A stretch of 64,000 nt of DNA. It comes from Aplectana chamaeleonis (lineage: Eukaryota > Nematoda > Chromadorea > Rhabditida > Cosmocercidae). A program made the translations under genes and the position numbers. The notes under the pieces were generated by a model. It had not been told where the DNA came from and ran no database searches. It saw only the letters and a program-made list of their open reading frames with translations. Location: positions 84,501 through 148,500 of the forward strand of contig JAPDOI010000893.1 in assembly GCA_029168955.1 (NCBI GenBank). Direction: 5' to 3'. Position 1 is the stretch's first letter. Each line of letters begins with the position of its first letter. Shown here one piece after another: positions 46,216 through 64,000 of this stretch.

Positions 46216-48150
46216 AAACGTCCAAACGAGATTCACCATAGGATTTGCAATACAAGAGGTGTCATCATAAAGCTAAGAGAATCATCTATTTTGCAAGAAA
46301 GTCGTTCCGTTTCAAGTAAACTTCACTAGTAAATAATTCTTGTCCTTTTTCAAAGCCGAATAGCTTTTTTCTCAAGTGGCCAAGATACTAAAGTTCCTAA
46401 TTTCTGTTTAAGGCTGACGTGAACTTGATCCACATGCTTTCATCTCGAGTCAATAAGCCTTTGAAGATATCATTGGTGCGCAATAAAAAGTTATTGTTGA
46501 TATCATAATGAGCCGAAAATTGAGTTTTTTGTCCTTTTGGAATCTTATATTTCTGACCCTTGAAAAATATTTAGTTAGTGACCAGCAAGCATGTAGGTGA
46601 TCGAAAAACAGGAAATTCGTAGCCTTCCCAGAAGCCAGTGGAAAACCCCTATAATCACTTTAATATGTTATCTTGTACAACTACATTTGTCAAAAAATGA
46701 CGGGCGAGAAACCCCATTAAAGCAGCACGGCTTTGCAGCCCTTTGGGCGGGAGCGCTGTTAATAGAAGTTGCTTTCCGGCCTAGAATTCACAACGATTTG
46801 CTCGGAATTGCAAAATTTTGCCGCAGAATTCTCTTTCCCACCACAATTTTTCTTTCAATTTTTTTCCGAGGTCATTTCCCACGGGAAGTTGTCTTCGTGA
46901 GGAAGTGCAAGCTGTTTTCTTAAAGTGCACATAAACGTCTTCCAATTAGCGAGTCAGCCGTCGAGGAAACATTGATTGTATTTTTTGGTGTTCCTCTGGA
47001 TTCTCCAAGACAAGCGCTCTTGTTTGGATAGCCAACAATCTATCATAATGAAAAAGTGCAAGGCTGTTGTACCCTAGAGATTTTTCACATCATCGTAAAA
47101 AGAAAACTCAAATCGTTGCGTGCCTTCCTATTACCGAAAAAAAAGCTGACTAGGACTGTTGAGGAAATTGCAGTTTTCCGGATGTACTTTTTTCTCGGCC
47201 CAAGGGATGGCGCTGCATAGCAAAGTCTTGGGGGTAGTAATGAGGTGGCGAATCGAAGCGGCTATTTGCAGTCGCCTAAATTCGTCGATTGCCTCCTTTG
47301 CACCTCTGCTCCTTCAGCTGCGGCTCCCAGCCAGTGTTCTTCTTCTGAATCAGTCTGAATGACTCCTTCAGTTGCGTTTCTTTTGATTTGTTAGTCTTGT
47401 TTGTCTCGGCTGGGCTCGGATCATTGAATTGTTTAGTTTCTGAAAGAACATTAGCTCAATTTCTTACCAACGTTTTCGTCAAAGTCAGAGCAAATCCGGA
47501 CGGTTTAGGGCTGAGTAATGAATGGCGCTGTCCGAAAAGTGGATTCTCATAAATTATGTGCCTTTATGGTACATGGAAAGCTGCCCGATTCCTCAAGGAT
47601 ACGATGTATCTCCCACAAGCCGAGGCGAAACAATTCGGCTGCTTATCCCCTCCTATAAAAGGCGCTATCACAATTTTATATTGCAAGGACCACTGTTTCC
47701 AACGTTTTTGTCATAATCGTGTAGATGAATCTATGCTCATTATCGGCACATTTCTCAGATCTCTTCATTCTTGTGTCATACTCGAAGTATCTTATTGATA
47801 TATTCTAAAATTTCCTGCGTTTCCTACACATGAACTAGGGGTTGGGGAGAGGGCTTTGGGTAGGTTCTTGAAAAGAAGATTGCCGGAAGAAGGAAAACAT
47901 TTTCACAGGAACTTATATTTTTGTTTTGCGGGAATCGACGAGAATAGCTTTTTCGAAAAAAAAAACAATGCCGCTCGCAGAATTGGAATTTTTAGTATGT
48001 AATCCAGTTTACAAAAGCAGTATGCTGTACATGAAAATCACATTCCGAACATTTTAATCTAAATTTAAACCCTCTAATGTACTACATATACTGTTGGATA
48101 GCCTTCCTTACCTGAGTATTAAATAACTTTTCAAATCTGAAACAGAGTTG
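46216..48150. other. Unique AT-rich region, no gene recognised
   Basis: Short frames at 46597-46923 and 47556-47798 have no recognisable domain. No repeat family was matched here. Confidence 0.45.
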
Positions 48151-48685
48151 AAGGCGGTGTTCACGTTGAAAAATTTTCTCGTTTTTTGGCGGAAACGTAA
48201 ACTTTTGGTCCTTCCAAGACGCGTAAGAACGGAAGTACGACGGAAAACGGTCAAGAAGAAGGTGGAAATCCCGCGGACCGTCCAACCCGTTGTATCGCCT
48301 ACTTCATATAACAGATGTCCACCGTTCGTTTCGCCAGATGAACAGTTGCCGAATTTCGAATGGTAAATTCTTGCATTCAAGCATGCGCATTGGCACACCA
48401 TAATTTTCAAGAGTTTTTGGTACAGGAAACAGAAATCATGGAAGTCTTTTATCTAAGAATTCCGAAGCTCAGAACCATTTGCATCGTTTGGCTTGAAGTT
48501 TTGCCCGCAGTGCACAAAACACACCAGCGGGCGTAAATAAATATTTAATAGGTTTTTTCAAACATTTTTTTCTCCGATATTCGAGAGTTTTATGGGGACT
48601 TTGCCCTATTATCCAATACTTCGTGAATTTGCCTACTCAAAAACATAGAAACGTAGAATACAGTTTTTTGTTATGAACACTGACT
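48151..48685 (-). mobile_element. TTAA-type MITE with AGGCGGTG ends
   Basis: Left end AGGCGGTGTTCACGTTGAAA after TTGA and right end ATGAACACTGACT before TTAA. The interior is the complement of 18287-18844. Confidence 0.65.
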
Positions 48686-49145
48686 TTAACTCTCAAAGAA
48701 GTTGCTGAAAAAAAGGCGAGAAATTGAGCACCCGCGCCACTTCTGACCATATTATACGATTGTTAGTGTGTTGATTCTCTGATTATTCCTAATATATATG
48801 TAGATGCTTTGCTGTGAAGCCATTTCGAGATATTATTAGAAGTCCTATACATACATATTAAAGAGTTTCATAGCAAGCTAATATTCAGGAGTTATTTAGT
48901 GGACCAATATGTACGTAACATCACAGCGTAATAGTTCATCCGTGGCTGATCTTCTCGACCACAATTTTATCCAAGCTGCCCAACTTTAATGGGCTTTGCC
49001 CATTTTGCAGTTTTTCGCTTTCGTCTTTTAGAGAGTATACAAGTTTGTATTTCTAAAGATATACCCGTATACCTTTATCACCAAGGATCCTAGCGTTAGG
49101 AATGCCCCCGACTTTGTAGAAAGTAGAGTATTTCTCTTTAATTAA

Positions 49146-49681
49146 AGGCAGTGGCCGCGATCGAATATGCGTGCCTTCTTTTCCTCTCTAAACCCTTTTC
49201 TGGGTTCAGAGCAGTAGGACCTGTAAGAAAAAATCGCGAAAAAACCGCTGTTTCGGGCCAAATTTCAAGCCTGAACTTTCTTGTCTTTTGATGGTGGACG
49301 AGCCCACTCCACATCATCGGCATCGATGATCTCTAGTATCAAGAACATCAGCTGGCTTGAAATTGAATTTCAATATATTTATGTACTCATCTAGTCAGAA
49401 ACATTGACTGGAGTGCTTGCTCTCATTGTTTAACTGTTTTTATTAGGTAAATTTGCATTTATTTCTTCCTCTGAATTTCGATGATTTTTGACTGCTCGGA
49501 ATGAGATTGCGATCTTTTTGTGCGGCGCTGTGCACGTGTGCGCGAACTGGCCCCTTTGGGCCTTAGAAACTCTAATTCTGTCCCGTTTTTCACCGCGCTA
49601 CTTCATAGTTTTTTAGCTGTTTTCGATCTAAGCTGATTTTTGTGGTTTTTTCGATAACGTTTTTCACCGTGACCACTGTCT
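49146..49681 (-). mobile_element. TTAA-flanked MITE (family T, copy 3), inverted
   Basis: Termini TTAA|AGGCAGTGGCCGCGAT and GTGACCACTGTCT|TTAA, with the internal sequence the complement of the other two copies. It is the last repeat before the nca upstream region. Confidence 0.78.
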
Positions 49682-49685
49682 TTAA

Positions 49686-50924
49686 TTGCCTCTGCGACAT
49701 TCCTACTGCTGCGAAGTATAAATCGGGACCCATGGCCATCGTCTTTATTTCTGGAGTGTTCTGGGTCTTTTCAAAAGTTACAGATAGTCGTCAAACTTTT
49801 AGTGTCGGGACAGCTCATAAGAATAGTCTTTTTTCGAACATGCGAGTCTCGAAAGAGTTTTTGATGACAAAGCTTTATAGAAATTCATAGAATTCTTCGA
49901 TGTCGCCTGAATGTTTCTGAACAGATATGCAGTATATAGGTTTTACTTAATACCAAAACACCTACATAGTTTTGTAAAGAAAAACCAGACATAGTCAAAT
50001 CGTGTTTTTAAGCTCTTGTGAACCAAGGTGGCCACATACTACATATTTCCGCAGTTTTTGCACAGTTTGGCCTGTGTTATAGATCGCTCAGAAGAAAATC
50101 TTCGGTTTTATAAGATGAAATGATTAGATTTTCAAATCAGCTCCATTTCCATTGTTACTCGAGTCAGTAAGATAATGTACATTTTTCACCTTTTACTTTA
50201 TCATCCCGAAAATCGAAAAAATGCATACTAAGGAAAGCAACTACACTATCTTGGCAAATAACAAAAAATTTAAGTGACGGTCGTAATGTTTTGCAGCCGC
50301 AAGAGAGGCAGGGGATGCTTCGTGTTACGCGCGTTGCTTCTCCCCCGTTCGTCCAATCGCGCGCGCCACTCATTCCCCTTTCCCCGCCTCCCTTGAGGCT
50401 GAAATACATTACTACCATCACCCAAATAATTCCCTCTCGAATGGTCTCCAAAGTGTCGGCAAAATTTGTAAAATCGAATGGGAATTTTATGATTGAAGAA
50501 AATCATCGGAGTTTATTCCCCAACCCAACTCAACCTTTTGAAGATTTTTTCTTTGGTTGGAGTCACGATTGCTTCAGAAGTTCTTCTGCAATTTGTGTAT
50601 TTCTATTTCGATTTGCAATCGTACCAAAGTTTCTAAGAGGCTTTTTATGGAAAAAGGCTAGATGAGCAACTCAAATCTCCACCTTTTCCGACCCTACAAC
50701 CATTTTCAGGCGGCCATTGTTTTATGAACCAACTTTGTTAATCATCTCAGCCCCTGGCCCTCATCGTTTGACTGGACATGAAAAATCGAATGTGATTTCC
50801 GGCGCGCGCGATTCCTTTGAGTTTGCTCCACATGTTGACAGATTTCGAGCGAACCTAGATGCGTATGTACGCTAGATTAAATTTACTCTGATTGAGCGAA
50901 ATGAGAAATTTGTTTATTTTGCAG
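49686..50924 (+). promoter_or_regulatory. Unique sequence upstream of nca, probable promoter/5' region
   Basis: This stretch lies between the last upstream MITE and exon 1 and shows none of the repeat families seen elsewhere. It has a GC- and pyrimidine-rich patch at about 50290-50400 and another GC-rich patch near 50800. No TATA box, defined start site or conserved operator could be assigned. The call rests on position only. Confidence 0.3.
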
Positions 50925-63370
<12,446 letters not shown>

Positions 63371-64000
63371 GTGAGTTTTTTTTCGAAAAATGTACAGAGA
63401 ACATCGCTTCACTTATTCATACTCTAGTATTTGATATGTGACAAGCGTCTTGACCTACATAGTATCTTCACAAGCGTAACTAGGGTTTGTTTTACCATTG
63501 CTTAGATGATTTAGAAAATCATATCTCAGATGTAGGCTCAGTCCTGTCACAGGCTGTGATTACTGAGACCAGGACTCCTGTGTATCGATAATCTGTACTC
63601 AAAATTTCCTAAACGCCTGAAAATTTTCTGAATGAGATTCTGAAAACATTAAGAAGGTAACTCTATGGGGCATCAGAACTAGAAATTTTTTCGTCCCAAA
63701 CATTGTCCAAGGGGATTTTCGATATTTTCAAAAAAAAACATGAACTTCGCTGCGGATACGAGATTCACTCTCATTTCTTTGGAAGATTAAGATAAGACAC
63801 TATAGCTAAATGGCATTTCACTCACCTGCTCTGTAGTCTTCCAAAAAATCGGAAGCGAACCTCATAAAGTATGTACAGTGTAAGTGAGAGGGGTCATTGA
63901 TCAAAATAGTGTCCGGGCATTTACTACAGTAGCGGGCAGAAGTTCGGAACACCACATTCCGTGGCTTTCAACCTTTCCTGTATATTCGTTTGCATCGTAA

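Overview
The window looks like a piece of a repeat-rich nematode chromosome, most likely clade V (rhabditid/strongylid, for example hookworm-like). The reasons are short introns of 50-72 bp with TTTTCAG-type 3' splice sites, one recognisable gene whose protein matches the nematode NCA/NALCN sodium-leak channels, and Tc3-like, CR1-like, Penelope-like, hAT and TTAA-flanked elements. No bacterial features, rRNA or intact tRNA were seen.

Layout. About 1-50900 has no convincing host gene and is a mosaic of mobile DNA. 1-4950 holds dispersed repeats, a TTAA-flanked MITE and two fold-back elements. 4976-8743 holds two head-to-tail elements with Helitron-like ends (A|TC at the 5' side, a GC hairpin and CTGG|T at the 3' side), each filled with a 42-bp minisatellite. 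8744-17130 holds inverted copies of the same repeat families, a second large 42-bp array in the opposite orientation (11170-12262) and several fold-backs. 18899-22178 is a 3.3-kb TTAA-type element with a broken Tc3-like transposon inside it. 22247-35130 holds fold-backs, a CR1-like reverse transcriptase relic, a fold-back built from tRNA-like sequences and a G-rich tandem region. 36187-37785 and 39435-40326 are hAT-type elements with perfect 8-bp target duplications. The first of them has a TTAA MITE inside it and itself sits inside a fold-back, so nesting is three levels deep. 40335-50924 is mostly unique AT-rich DNA with more MITEs and probably includes upstream sequence of the gene.

The gene. 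From about 50925 to the right edge, ten plus-strand exons encode the N-terminus and domain I (S1-S6, pore loop) of an NCA/NALCN cation-leak channel. All exon phases agree (398 codons) and the protein continues beyond the window. Intron 2 (9.1 kb) separates S1-S2 from S3. It contains an antisense CR1-like RT relic, a second tRNA-like fold-back and a sense-strand Penelope-like fragment (RT tail plus GIY-YIG endonuclease) followed by a hammerhead-ribozyme-like core.

Many long open frames here, such as the 548-codon minus-strand frame at 6493-8139, are artefacts of the 42-bp repeat, whose length is a multiple of three. They are not annotated as genes.
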